Source: an uncultured Bradyrhizobium sp. (GTDB taxonomy: Bacteria; Pseudomonadota; Alphaproteobacteria; Rhizobiales; Xanthobacteraceae). Taken from it: DNA of 64,000 bases. The position numbers were made by a program, and so were the translations under genes. Below, piece by piece: positions 1-9,033 of the stretch; within the stretch, counting starts at the first letter, position 1; every line of letters begins with the position of its first letter. The stretch is taken from positions 248,001-312,000 of the forward strand of contig NZ_CAKZJO010000053.1 of the NCBI RefSeq assembly GCF_936943645.1, read 5' to 3'. A model generated the notes under the pieces. That model worked only from the letters and a program-made list of their open reading frames with translations, had not been told where the DNA came from and did not search any database.

Positions 1-313
1 CGGGACGAAGCTTGGTCTCATGTTTCGGGACCAGCGTCATCGCGACCGTTCCTGAGATGTGCGGACACAGCTCCGACGTCTGCAATTGCAGCTGGCCGTT
101 GACGCCGAGTTCCCTATGGAAATATCCAGCCGGCTTGCCCGCTCCGTCAAAGAACCAGACATGAGCATCCACCTCTGGGTGATCCTTCATGAAGACCGAG
201 AAGTAATTGAATGCGCAGACTTCAGTGCTGACGGTCGCGTCGTTGCGCAGATAGAGCACCGCGGGCGGGTAGCCCCTTGCGACCGCCTCGCCAATCAGCA
301 ATTCACCGGGCAT
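1..313 (-). CDS. Partial uncharacterised protein (N-terminal part)
   Basis: An open minus-strand frame runs off the left edge, giving about 104 codons from the ATG at 313. The product reads MPGELLIGEAVARG, then GYPPAVLYLRND and DAHVWFFDGAGKPAGYFHREL, and looks like real protein (regular codon use, balanced composition), whereas the plus-strand frames here do not. I recognise no family; alternating hydrophobic stretches suggest a beta-rich soluble domain. There is no clear ribosome-binding site before the ATG. An in-frame TTG at 379 would add 22 residues, and the sequence between them (FGLFRSLALPPSLDR) also looks protein-like, so the true start may be upstream. An in-frame TAG at 409-407 limits it further. 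It is divergent from the methyltransferase at 775. Confidence 0.6.
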   Translation of the reverse strand, partial: MPGELLIGEAVARGYPPAVLYLRNDATVSTEVCAFNYFSVFMKDHPEVDAHVWFFDGAGKPAGYFHRELGVNGQLQLQTSELCPHISGTVAMTLVPKHETKLRP

Positions 314-774
314 TCGATCAAGACTCGGCGGGAGAGCAAGGGATCGGAATAGGCCGAACCGGCCGGCGGCGCTGCACAATTCATGCGCGATGTTCTTGCC
401 CGCATGCTAAAACGTCGCCGCAATTTCAGCCTGTTTACGCTGGGCCGACGGGGGAATCAACCGGGAACGGCGTCGCATCGAGCGCTGGAAAAACAAGCGC
501 ACCGGGCGCGCCGTCGTCTTGCTTAAGGGCAGCCGTCCCTTGAGACGCGCGGCAGCCGTCAAGATTGCAATCCGTCCCCGACACGACTGCCCGCCGCCCT
601 GGAATCCTTGCATTGCCGCTGCGGCTCCCGTATGACCGAATCCGGCGACGTGACTTGGTACCGGCCTGAAAACAGGCGGGTACATCGGCCTTCCCTGGAC
701 CCACACCGTGCTTCAACGATTGCTCTTCAGCATCACTCCAATCGCGGCGCCCATTCCGCCGGGGAATCGCTGAC
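314..774. other. Intergenic stretch, no convincing gene
   Basis: This 460-base stretch separates the divergent partial gene and the methyltransferase. Several overlapping short frames exist on both strands, but their translations are Arg/Pro/Ser-rich in the way shadow frames of high-GC DNA are. I see no clear promoter, stem-loop or RNA gene. It may hold the 5' end of the left-edge gene (alternative TTG at 379) and divergent promoters. Confidence 0.5.
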
Positions 775-1659
775 GTGCGCTGGCAAACAAAGGCGCGGGC
801 ATTCTCGGTTCTGTCGAATACCCCCTGGGGCGGAGACCTGCACTACATCCTGCAACGCTACGTCACGCGACGGCTGCCCCGCCCAGAGAAGCAGGTCAAA
901 TCCATCTACACCCTCGCGCAGCGGCTGCTGGCTGTCCACGAAACGTACAGCCTCCGGCCGCTGCAGGATTCCACTTGCTTCGAATTTGGCACCGGACGCG
1001 ATCTGATCATTCCGCTGGCTTTCAGTGCACACGGGGCCCGGCGCTTCATCACCGTCGACATCGAACGCCTGGCCAAGCCGGAGTTGATCCGTTCCAATGC
1101 CGCCATCGTTTCTCGACTGAGCGGCACTGACCATCCCGAGATCAACTCCCTGGAGGACCTCGAACGTTCGTGGAGGATCGACTATCGCGCACCGGCCGAT
1201 GCCCGGGCGACGGGCCTGCCCGCTGGCTCGATCGACTGCGCGGTCTCGGTCGAGACGCTCGAGCACATCCCCAAACGCGACATCGCGGCGATCCTGAAGG
1301 AGTTACGACGCATCATGCGTCCTGACGGACTGGTCCTCATGCAGATCGACTATGGCGACCATTTCAAGGGCTTCGATCCGTCCATCAGCTCGTTCAACTT
1401 CCTGACCTATTCCGAGGAGGACTGGGCGCCTTTCCAGTCGCGCTTCCAATACGTCAATCGTCTGCGTCACAGCGAATATCTGCAGCTGTTCAAGGAGGCG
1501 GGATTTCAGTTGCTCATCGACCAGCCTGACCGCCGGCCGCCGGAGCAGCCGATCCTGGAACGATTGGCACCGTGCTTCAGAGGCTTCTCCGAAGAGGACC
1601 TGTTTACGCTAGGCTCGCTGATCGTTTGCCGTCCTGCCGACTTTTCAAAAGGAAATTGA
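775..1659 (+). CDS. Class I SAM-dependent methyltransferase
   Basis: 294 residues from a GTG start. The SAM-binding motif I is at about residues 68-75 (FEFGTGRDL); an acidic strand-2 end follows (ITVDIERL), then the post-motif SVETLEHIPKRD and the RIMRPDGLVLMQIDYGDH strand typical of Methyltransf_11/25 small-molecule methyltransferases. The N-terminal 60 residues are basic and not part of the catalytic fold. In a polysaccharide locus the likely role is O- or N-methylation of a sugar or a lipid-linked intermediate, but the substrate cannot be read from the sequence. The following membrane protein starts 51 bases downstream, so the two are probably co-transcribed. Confidence 0.75.
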   Translation: MRWQTKARAFSVLSNTPWGGDLHYILQRYVTRRLPRPEKQVKSIYTLAQRLLAVHETYSLRPLQDSTCFEFGTGRDLIIPLAFSAHGARRFITVDIERLAKPELIRSNAAIVSRLSGTDHPEINSLEDLERSWRIDYRAPADARATGLPAGSIDCAVSVETLEHIPKRDIAAILKELRRIMRPDGLVLMQIDYGDHFKGFDPSISSFNFLTYSEEDWAPFQSRFQYVNRLRHSEYLQLFKEAGFQLLIDQPDRRPPEQPILERLAPCFRGFSEEDLFTLGSLIVCRPADFSKGN

Positions 1660-1710
1660 AGATCGCTTTATACCGATTGCTTGGCCGAAGCCCATTTTAG
1701 AGATCTCGCG

Positions 1711-4218
1711 ATGTGGACGACCACATTTGTCCTGACGTTCCTGTTCTTCCTGATACAGCTCGGCACTGGGTTTTCGATTCTGGCCATTGCATCGACGAAA
1801 TTCGTCGAACTTTGCCGGCTTACGAGGGTACAGCTCGTCGTTCTCGGCTTGACCGTCGGCGCATCCACAACGGGCATCCTGCTCGGAGTAATATCGCTTC
1901 TCGTAAGCGATATGCGGCTCCAGCTCGGAGCTATCGTTGCGTTGGCCAGTCTGGGGTTTTCCTGGTCTTGGCTCAACTGGCGTCCGGGTGCCGGCGAGAT
2001 GCGCACGGCGGCCATTTGGTGCACGCTCTCACTGCCGATCGCGCTTATGACATGGTGGTGGTCGTTCGGCGCGTTTTCCAGCTTTCCTTTTGCGGACATC
2101 GGCGCGGATGTTCACTGGATGAAGACCGCGCAGGAATACGCCGACAGCGGCGTCATCAATCCCTACGCGGCCCAATCCTATGTCGATCTTCGCTCGGCGC
2201 TCGCGGGCGCCTTCGCCGGGACGCTGGGCCTGGACCTCCTGCGATTTAGCTGGACCTATCGCTTCTTCTCGATCTTGTTCTTCCTGCTGGCGTCCTACGC
2301 CTTCGTGCAAGGCGTCTACCCCGTGTCTTCACGAAGATGGATCGCCTTCTTCTTCGCCGCGACCGGCAACACCGTCGCCCTGATGACAAACGGCAGCTTG
2401 GCCGTCGCCAGCAGCGTTGTGTTTCTCGGCGTCTTGATGGGCAATTCCGACCGGAACGTGAGCGCTGTGTCGACGCGATCGGCCCTGCTGCTGACCGGGG
2501 GCGCCGGGGCGACGCTGCTGATTGCCTTCGCTCTCAACAATAATACGCTCATGCTCGCGCTGCTTGTGGCCGGGCTCTTCCTGCTCAGGATCCTGAGCAA
2601 CAGCGCAAGACATGCAGGGCCTCTCTTTCTCGGCTGCATATGGCCGGCGACACTACTGCTTGCACACCGCGGTTCCTATCTGTTCGTTCCGACCGTGCTG
2701 ATCAGCTGGCTTCTCTATCTTGTCATCGTGCGGATCATCGCCGCCTGGCCGTCGCCCAGCATCGCAATCCTTCGAATCCTGTCCTTTGTCCTGCCGCTGA
2801 TCATCGCTGGAACGATCTTCTGTGTCGCGGGAATGCGCTTCGGCTACATTCCGCCCATCAGCGCCAACGACACCTTCTCCTCGATTACGGGGCTGATCCT
2901 TGGCAGAAGGATCGAGGGCGGCGAAGAGCTGTTCCTGGGCTCCGGACCGCAGATTGCCGCCATCGAGCTCGGCCGGGCATTGAGCCCACTCTTCTCCATC
3001 TGCATCCTGTTGGGCGTTGCATGGTGGTGGATGACCCGGCCTGCCCTTCGTGCTCCCTCGGGTGCAATTGAGCCGCCCGCCGAAGGCTTCACGACGCTCG
3101 TCTGGTCCTGGATTGCCGGCTGCGGGCTGAGCGTCGCTGTCCTCTCCGGCTTCCCTTTCCTGTATCGCACCAGCGCGATCATCGTGTCGCTGCTCACGAT
3201 CACGGCCACAGAAATCTTTTGCCAATTGCTGGTCGATTTCGCTCCGTTATCGCGATACCGGCAGACCCTGGTCGCGGTCGCGGTCACGCTGCTTGCGACC
3301 ATCCTTGTGGTTGCGATCTACGCATTTGCCTGGCGGGCCGACCTGCCTTATGCCCATTACCAGGCATTCCTCAGACCAACGGAAATCGCGGGTATCGTGC
3401 TTCTGGCGACGCTCGCGCTGTTGACCCTGGCTCGGTCGAGGCCGATCGCCATCTGCAGTCTCGTAGGGGTCGTGGGGGTGGGCATCGCCGTCGACAAGGC
3501 CGGTCTGTCAGGCATTCACAGAAACTACAGTTATGGCGCGCTCCCGGACCGCGCCTCGGTCGTTTCCCATTACAATGCCAACGACCTCGATGTGGCCCGC
3601 TGGCTCCGCGCCAATCTGCGAAAAGGGATCATTCTCTCCGATCCCTACACGCTCGGCATGATCCAGGCCATCACGGGCGCTCCTGCGGCCTATCTGTTCT
3701 CTAATCTGGACACCGTGAACGAAGCGGTCGCACAGCGGACAAAATCGGTCGTGCGGGCAATCCTGCAGCCGACGGAGGGACGTCAGCGGCTGGCAACCGC
3801 GTGCAGCTTGGTCACGCCCCTGATCAGCGAAATCAATTCAGAGGCGTTCTTCCAGATGCGCAGGGCGGATGCGTTGAGTGGACTATTAAAAGCCGTCCGT
3901 GGGGCCCAGGCACCTGCTCAGGAATCGACCCCAGGGTCCGAGGCAACAAACGCCGGAAGCCCCCAAATCACGAGTGAGGAAGCCAAGGCCGCGTTCCAGA
4001 ACATTCTGGACACGGGGGAGAACGCCTGGAACCTGGTCGCGATCATCACGCCTCGCACGATCGAGTGGACACAGCTCGCGGTCAATCAGCGCCTCAGCTA
4101 TTTCCCTCCCGCCGAGCCAATCGGGCCCGCCGTCATCGATGTGCTGCGCACCGGCCCGTTTCCGGTGCTATTTACCAACAATCAGACGGCCGTCATTCGA
4201 ATTCCCTGCTCGCGCTGA
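1711..4218 (+). CDS. Large polytopic membrane protein, GT-C glycosyltransferase-like
   Basis: 835 residues from the ATG at 1711 (MWTTTFVLTFLFF); an in-frame TTG at 1681 would add ten polar residues and is less likely. About a dozen hydrophobic spans fill residues 1-600, followed by a soluble tail of about 220 residues. The first large loop contains a cluster of acidic and Tyr/Ala residues (ADIGADVHWMKTAQEYADSG) placed as in GT-C enzymes that use polyprenyl-phosphate sugars. The family is not recognised with confidence: it may be a GT-C transferase or another glycan membrane protein. The hydrophilic C-terminal region (WLRANLRKGIILSDP) resembles the periplasmic tails of GT39/GT83-like proteins. 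It lies downstream of the methyltransferase and upstream of the nucleotidyltransferase fusion. Confidence 0.6.
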   Translation: MWTTTFVLTFLFFLIQLGTGFSILAIASTKFVELCRLTRVQLVVLGLTVGASTTGILLGVISLLVSDMRLQLGAIVALASLGFSWSWLNWRPGAGEMRTAAIWCTLSLPIALMTWWWSFGAFSSFPFADIGADVHWMKTAQEYADSGVINPYAAQSYVDLRSALAGAFAGTLGLDLLRFSWTYRFFSILFFLLASYAFVQGVYPVSSRRWIAFFFAATGNTVALMTNGSLAVASSVVFLGVLMGNSDRNVSAVSTRSALLLTGGAGATLLIAFALNNNTLMLALLVAGLFLLRILSNSARHAGPLFLGCIWPATLLLAHRGSYLFVPTVLISWLLYLVIVRIIAAWPSPSIAILRILSFVLPLIIAGTIFCVAGMRFGYIPPISANDTFSSITGLILGRRIEGGEELFLGSGPQIAAIELGRALSPLFSICILLGVAWWWMTRPALRAPSGAIEPPAEGFTTLVWSWIAGCGLSVAVLSGFPFLYRTSAIIVSLLTITATEIFCQLLVDFAPLSRYRQTLVAVAVTLLATILVVAIYAFAWRADLPYAHYQAFLRPTEIAGIVLLATLALLTLARSRPIAICSLVGVVGVGIAVDKAGLSGIHRNYSYGALPDRASVVSHYNANDLDVARWLRANLRKGIILSDPYTLGMIQAITGAPAAYLFSNLDTVNEAVAQRTKSVVRAILQPTEGRQRLATACSLVTPLISEINSEAFFQMRRADALSGLLKAVRGAQAPAQESTPGSEATNAGSPQITSEEAKAAFQNILDTGENAWNLVAIITPRTIEWTQLAVNQRLSYFPPAEPIGPAVIDVLRTGPFPVLFTNNQTAVIRIPCSR

Positions 4219-4301
4219 TATGAAATGGATCAGACATTGAATCTCGTATCGTCTCGGGCTGGCGCAACAGTCCGTAGCCTAAATTGTGAGGAGAGCATGT
4301 C

Positions 4302-5504
4302 ATGCTGAGACAGGCGGTGATCCTCGTCGGCGGGCTGGGCACTCGGCTGGGTGAGCGCACCAAGCTGGTCCCGAAGCCGATGCTCGACATCGGCGGGCGG
4401 CCGTTTCTCGACACGCTGATCGACGAGCTCGTGCGCTATGGCTTGTTCGACGAAATCCTCCTGCTCGCGGGTCACAAGGCGGAGATCGTCGAGACGCACT
4501 ACGCCGCGGCCGTCAGGGGGCAGACCCGAATCGTCGTGTCCCGCGAAACCGAGCCGCTCGGCACGGGCGGTGCGCTCGTGCATGCGCGCGATTTGCTGCA
4601 CGATCGCTTCCTGCTGCTGAATGGAGATTCCCTGTTCGACTTCAACCTGCTCGACCTGATCGCCCGTGCGCGTGACGGTCGCGTTCACATGGCGTTGCGT
4701 GATGGCGTCGTCGGCGATCGCTACGGCCGCGTCGTGCTCGATGGTGACATGGTGCGCGACTTCATCGCCCCGGGCGCAGGCGCTACGGGCCCGGTCAATG
4801 CAGGCATCTACGTCATCGACAAGTCCGTCCTCGACGACATCGCGACGCTGCCCGCCTCGCTCGAGCAGGAGGTGTTCCCCGGCCTCGCCAAGTCCGGTGC
4901 GCTGCGCGGTACGGCCTATCGCGGCTACTTCATCGACATCGGCATTCCCGACGATTTCGCCCGCGCCGATCGCGAATTGCGCCGGCAACTGCGGCGCCCG
5001 GCCGTGTTCTTCGATCGCGACGGCGTGCTCAACCACGATTCAGGATACACTTTCGAGACGCACAAGCTCGAATGGATCGAGGGGGCACGCGAAGCCGTGA
5101 AGGCCGTGAACGATGCCGGCTATTTTGCCTTCGTCATCACCAATCAATCCGGTGTCGCACGCGGCTATTACGAGGAGCATCACGTCGTTACCCTGCACCG
5201 CTGGATGGCGGAGCAGATGGCGGAGATCGGCGCGCACATCGATGCATTCGAATACTGCCCCGATCACCCCGACGGAACCGTTGCGCGCTACTGCCGCGTG
5301 AGCGACCGGCGCAAGCCGGCGCCGGGCATGATCACCGATCTCGCCACGCGCTTCCCGATCGACATGACGCGCAGCATGGTGATCGGTGACAAGGATAGTG
5401 ACATCGAAGCGGCACGGGCGGCCGGCGTGGCCGGTCACTTGTTCGAAGGCGGGAATCTGGAGACGTTCGTGAAACAGCGTCTGAGCGCGGCAGGCAAGGC
5501 ATAG
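4302..5504 (+). CDS. Fused sugar-1-phosphate nucleotidyltransferase (HddC-like) and HAD phosphatase (GmhB-like)
   Basis: 400 residues with a GAGGAGAG ribosome-binding site at 4288-4295. Residues 1-225 are a nucleotidyltransferase of the HddC/RmlA type (ILVGGLGTRLGE at 7-18, VPKPMLDIGGRP at 23-34, NGDS at 107-110). Residues 232-400 are a HAD phosphatase of the HisB-N/GmhB type (FFDRDGVLN, nucleophile D238 and D240; VITNQSGVARG; late RKPAPGM and MVIGDKDSDIEAA). The fusion combines phosphatase and activation steps of GDP-D-glycero-D-manno-heptose synthesis; the isomerase GmhA and kinase HddA are not in this window. The loop that binds zinc in Escherichia coli GmhB is degenerate here: CPDHPDG and RVSDRRKP instead of the Cys-x-His and Cys-x-Cys pattern. 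The substrate may therefore differ from heptose bisphosphate. Confidence 0.8.
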   Translation: MLRQAVILVGGLGTRLGERTKLVPKPMLDIGGRPFLDTLIDELVRYGLFDEILLLAGHKAEIVETHYAAAVRGQTRIVVSRETEPLGTGGALVHARDLLHDRFLLLNGDSLFDFNLLDLIARARDGRVHMALRDGVVGDRYGRVVLDGDMVRDFIAPGAGATGPVNAGIYVIDKSVLDDIATLPASLEQEVFPGLAKSGALRGTAYRGYFIDIGIPDDFARADRELRRQLRRPAVFFDRDGVLNHDSGYTFETHKLEWIEGAREAVKAVNDAGYFAFVITNQSGVARGYYEEHHVVTLHRWMAEQMAEIGAHIDAFEYCPDHPDGTVARYCRVSDRRKPAPGMITDLATRFPIDMTRSMVIGDKDSDIEAARAAGVAGHLFEGGNLETFVKQRLSAAGKA

Positions 5505-5561
5505 GACGCCGCCAAAACCGCTGGATCCCCGGGCATTTGGCGGCGCCCGAGCGCTGCTCTG

Positions 5562-5590
5562 TTGCGCGCAACCGTCAGTGTGCTATAGCG
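5562..5590 (+). promoter_or_regulatory. Weak candidate promoter before legB
   Basis: TTGCGC at 5562-5567 and the element CTATAG/ATAGCG at 5583-5590 lie 15-17 bases apart in the 131-base gap after the nucleotidyltransferase fusion. This is the only promoter-like pair I see in front of the legB-legC-legG-legI run. The match is modest; read-through from upstream is equally possible. Confidence 0.25.
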
Positions 5591-5635
5591 CCATCTTGTT
5601 GCGAATATTGGCTTAATCGCCTTTTGGGGTCCGGC

Positions 5636-6655
5636 ATGGCAGATCTGAGGGACGCCCGCGTCCTCGTTACCGGCAGCGACGGCTTCATCGGTTCGCATGT
5701 CGTCGAGGAACTGGTGAAAGCCGGAGCCCGCGTCAAGGCGGTCGTCTATTACAACTCCTTCAACTCCTGGGGCTGGCTCGACACGGTCCCGGCCGACATC
5801 ATGAAGTCCGTAGAGGTCGTCGCCGGCGACATTCGCGATCCGCATTTCATGATTGCGGCCGCCAGCGGTTGCACCGACGTGCTGCACCTGGCCGCGCTGA
5901 TCGCCATTCCCTTTTCCTATGTCGCGCCCGATTCCTATGTCGAGACCAATGTGCGCGGCACCGTGAACGTGCTTCAGGCCGCGCGCATGGCAGGCGTGCG
6001 GCGCTTCGTGCAAACCTCGACCAGCGAGGTTTACGGCACGGCGCAGACGGTTCCGATCAAGGAAAGTCATCCGCTGGTCGGGCAGTCGCCCTACTCGGCC
6101 TCGAAGATCGCCTCCGACCAGATGGCGCTTTCGTTCCAGGCGTCGTTCGACATGCCTGTCGTGGTCATCCGCCCGTTCAACACCTTTGGTCCGCGGCAAT
6201 CGGCGCGCGCGGTGATCCCGACGATCATCAGCCAGATCGCGACCGGCAAGCGCAAGATCCGCCTCGGCGCCGTCAGCCCGACACGCGACTTCTCGTTCGT
6301 CACCGACACCGCGCGCGGCCTGATCGCAGGCCTGACGGCACCTGCGGAGCAAGTCGTCGGCCAGACCATCAATCTCGGCAGCGGCTTCGAGATCTCGGTC
6401 GGCGCGACCGTCGAGATGATCGCCGACGTGATGGGCGTGACGATCGAGATCGAGACCGACGAAGCGCGGCTGCGGCCCGCCAATAGCGAGGTCGAGCGGC
6501 TCTGGGCGGACAATTCCAAGGCGCGCCAGCAGCTCGGCTGGGCGCCGGAATTCGGCGGGCTCGACGGGATGCGTCGCGGCATCGAGAGGACCGCGAGCTG
6601 GTTCACCAACCCCGCCAATCTCAGCCGCTACAAGGCGGATGTGTACAATGTCTGA
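5636..6655 (+). CDS. legB: LegB, nucleotide-sugar 4,6-dehydratase (legionaminic acid pathway)
   Basis: 339 residues from the ATG at 5636 (MADLRDARVLVTGSDGFIG). An extended SDR: Rossmann motif GSDGFIGSH near residue 14, active-site YSASK near 155. The stretch YYNSFNSWGWLD is characteristic of LegB-type 4,6-dehydratases in my recollection. LegB makes the 4-keto-6-deoxy intermediate from GDP-GlcNAc (UDP-GlcNAc in other routes), the first dedicated step towards legionaminic acid. The frame is open upstream to 5537, but that extension looks non-coding. Its stop overlaps legC by eight bases, so the two are translationally coupled. Confidence 0.9.
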   Translation: MADLRDARVLVTGSDGFIGSHVVEELVKAGARVKAVVYYNSFNSWGWLDTVPADIMKSVEVVAGDIRDPHFMIAAASGCTDVLHLAALIAIPFSYVAPDSYVETNVRGTVNVLQAARMAGVRRFVQTSTSEVYGTAQTVPIKESHPLVGQSPYSASKIASDQMALSFQASFDMPVVVIRPFNTFGPRQSARAVIPTIISQIATGKRKIRLGAVSPTRDFSFVTDTARGLIAGLTAPAEQVVGQTINLGSGFEISVGATVEMIADVMGVTIEIETDEARLRPANSEVERLWADNSKARQQLGWAPEFGGLDGMRRGIERTASWFTNPANLSRYKADVYNV

Positions 6656-7862
6656 AGCAACGGTGAAGACGGCCGCAACCCGATCATCCGGCTTCGATCC
6701 GAAGGCCGTGGTCGACGCCGTACGGCGCGCTGCCGGCACGCCGAACGGCATCCTCGGCCTGCACGAACCGGTGTTCGCCGGCAACGAGGTCGCCTATCTC
6801 GAGGAGTGCATCAAGAGCACCTTCGTTTCCTCGGTCGGCCCCTTCGTCGACCGGTTCGAGCGCATGCTCGAGGAGGTCACCGGCGCCAAGCGCGCGGTGG
6901 CCGTCGTCAACGGGACGGCCGCGCTGCATGCCTGCTTCGTCCTCGCCGGTGTCGAGCCCGGCGACGAGGTCATCTCGCCGGCACTGACCTTCATCGCGAC
7001 GACGAACGCGATCGCCTATTGCGGCGCCACGCCTCATTTCGTCGACAGCTCGCTCGAAACACTCGGCATGGACGCGCGCGCACTCGCAATGCGCCTCGAT
7101 GCGATCGCGCAAAAGACCGCGACCGGAACCATCAACCGGGAGACCGGCCGCCGCATCGCGGCGATCGCCCCGATGCACACGTTCGGACATCCCGTCGAGC
7201 TCGACGAGATCGCCGAGATCGCGCGCGACTGGGGCATTGCCCTGGTGGAGGATGCCGCGGAGTCGCTGGGATCGACCTACAAGGGCCACGCCGTGGGATC
7301 GCAGACGCGGCTCGCCGCGCTGAGCTTCAACGGCAACAAGATCGTCACCACGGGCGGCGGCGGCGCCATCCTGACCAACGACGAGGCGCTGGGCCGCCGC
7401 GCCAAGCACCTGACGACAACGGCGAAGCTGCCGCACAAATGGGCCTTCGTCCACGACGAGATCGGCTTCAATTATCGCCTGCCGAACCTGAATGCGGCGC
7501 TCGGTTGCGCCCAGCTCGAGCAGCTCGATGGCTTCCTGGCAAGCAAGCGCAAGCTCGCTGCCGCCTATCAACGGGCTTTCGCGGATGTGCCCGGCGTGCG
7601 CTTCTCGCATGAGCCAAAGGACACCACGAGTAACTACTGGCTGAACGCGATCCTGCTCGACGAAGTAAATGCGGACCGTCGCGACGACGTCCTCGCCGCG
7701 CTCAACGACGCCGGCTTTGGCGCGCGGCCGGCCTGGACCCTGATGCACAAGCTGCCGATGTTCGCGCAAAACCCCCGCGGCGATCTTTCCACCGCCGAGT
7801 CCATCGAACGCCGACTGATCAACCTGCCCAGCAGCGCCAGCATCAGGTCCCCCGATGAATAG
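6648..7862 (+). CDS. legC: LegC, PLP-dependent aminotransferase (legionaminic acid pathway)
   Basis: 404 residues from the ATG at 6648; an in-frame ATG at 6639 lies too close to the AAGGCGG at 6632-6638 to use it. DegT/DnrJ/EryC1 family: Schiff-base lysine K231 in FNGNK, PLP-ring aspartate D202 in EDAAES, and the LegC signature LHEPVFAGNE with FVSSVGPFVDRFE near the N-terminus. It transfers an amino group to C4 of the 4-keto sugar from LegB. Overlaps legB (6648-6655) and legG (7855-7862), typical of a tight operon. Confidence 0.9.
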   Translation: MSEATVKTAATRSSGFDPKAVVDAVRRAAGTPNGILGLHEPVFAGNEVAYLEECIKSTFVSSVGPFVDRFERMLEEVTGAKRAVAVVNGTAALHACFVLAGVEPGDEVISPALTFIATTNAIAYCGATPHFVDSSLETLGMDARALAMRLDAIAQKTATGTINRETGRRIAAIAPMHTFGHPVELDEIAEIARDWGIALVEDAAESLGSTYKGHAVGSQTRLAALSFNGNKIVTTGGGGAILTNDEALGRRAKHLTTTAKLPHKWAFVHDEIGFNYRLPNLNAALGCAQLEQLDGFLASKRKLAAAYQRAFADVPGVRFSHEPKDTTSNYWLNAILLDEVNADRRDDVLAALNDAGFGARPAWTLMHKLPMFAQNPRGDLSTAESIERRLINLPSSASIRSPDE

Positions 7863-9033
7863 CAGCGCGCGAAAGATCTGCTTCGTCACCGGCAGCCGTG
7901 CCGATTTCGGGCTGCTGGTCTGGCCGATGCGCGCAATCCGGGAAACGCCCGGCTTGACACTCCAGCTCGTCGCAACGGGCATGCATTTCGCGCCGGAGTT
8001 CGGCTACACGTTCAACGCAATTCGCGACGAGGGGTTCGAGGTCGACGCCCGCGTCGAGACGCTGCTGAGCAGCGACACCGGCGCAGGCGTCGCGAAATCG
8101 GTCGGCCTCGGCGTCATCGGCTTTGCCGATACCTTCACAAGGCTTCAGCCGGACCTCGTCGTCGTGCTCGGCGACCGCTTCGAGATGTTTGCAGCCGCGC
8201 AGGCCGCGATGTTCATGCGGCTGCCGATGGCGCATCTGTTCGGCGGAGACGTCACCGAAGGCGCCGTCGACGAATCCACGCGTCACGCCATCAGCAAGAT
8301 GTCGCACCTGCACTTCACCAGCAATCAGGGCTCGACGCGACGATTGATGCAGCTTGGCGAGCACCCGTCGCGCATCCATACCATCGGCTCGGTCGGCATC
8401 GACGCCATCAAGCATCTCGATCTGATGGACCGCGCCGGCATCGGCGGCGCGATCGGATTGCAGCTCGGCGAACGCTGCGCGCTCATCACGTTTCACCCCG
8501 TCACGGTTGAAGCCGGACGCTCGGTGGCCGAGCTCGACGAATTGTTCGCAGCCCTGTCGACGCTCGATCCCGCCTTTCGTTTCGTTTTCACGCTCGCCAA
8601 CGCCGACGCCGAGGGTCGGGCCCTGAACGCCCGGATCGAGGCTTACGCGGCCAGCCGGCCGAACACGATCGCCGTCGCCTCGCTCGGGCAGCTTCGCTAT
8701 CTCAGCCTGATGAACCAGGTGGATGTCGTGATCGGCAATTCCTCCAGTGGCGTGCTCGAGGCGCCCTCCTTCGGCGTTCCCACGGTCGATATCGGCGACC
8801 GCCAGAAGGGACGCGAGCGCGCCGCCTCGGTATTTCACTCAGCGCCCGAACGCGGTGCCATTGCAGCAGCCATCGCAGCGGCGCTCCAGCGCGGCCGTCA
8901 AGCCACCGTCAGCCCCTACGGCGACGGCGAATCCAGCCGGCGATTTGCCGGGATTATCGCCGGCATCCCGGATTTCACGCAGCTTCTGCTCAAGGGCTTT
9001 TACGATCTTCCGCCAGGCGGGGCGCAGGCATGA
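7855..9033 (+). CDS. legG: LegG, hydrolysing 2-epimerase (NeuC family)
   Basis: 392 residues. UDP-GlcNAc 2-epimerase fold, hydrolysing (NeuC/LegG) type: N-terminal FVTGSRADFGLL, VVLGDRFEMF, HLFGGDVTEGAVDESTRHAI, and C-terminal VIGNSSSGVLEAPSFGVPTVDIGDRQKGR. In the legionaminic pathway it releases the nucleotide and inverts C2, giving 2,4-diacetamido-2,4,6-trideoxymannose. It overlaps legC by eight bases and legI by four (ATGA). Length is normal for the family. Confidence 0.9.
   Translation: MNSSARKICFVTGSRADFGLLVWPMRAIRETPGLTLQLVATGMHFAPEFGYTFNAIRDEGFEVDARVETLLSSDTGAGVAKSVGLGVIGFADTFTRLQPDLVVVLGDRFEMFAAAQAAMFMRLPMAHLFGGDVTEGAVDESTRHAISKMSHLHFTSNQGSTRRLMQLGEHPSRIHTIGSVGIDAIKHLDLMDRAGIGGAIGLQLGERCALITFHPVTVEAGRSVAELDELFAALSTLDPAFRFVFTLANADAEGRALNARIEAYAASRPNTIAVASLGQLRYLSLMNQVDVVIGNSSSGVLEAPSFGVPTVDIGDRQKGRERAASVFHSAPERGAIAAAIAAALQRGRQATVSPYGDGESSRRFAGIIAGIPDFTQLLLKGFYDLPPGGAQA

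Noticed and set aside
5435..7982. Minus-strand open frames over legB and legC
   Set aside because: Antisense shadows with Asp/Arg/His-rich translation and no family motif; legB and legC on the plus strand are certain.
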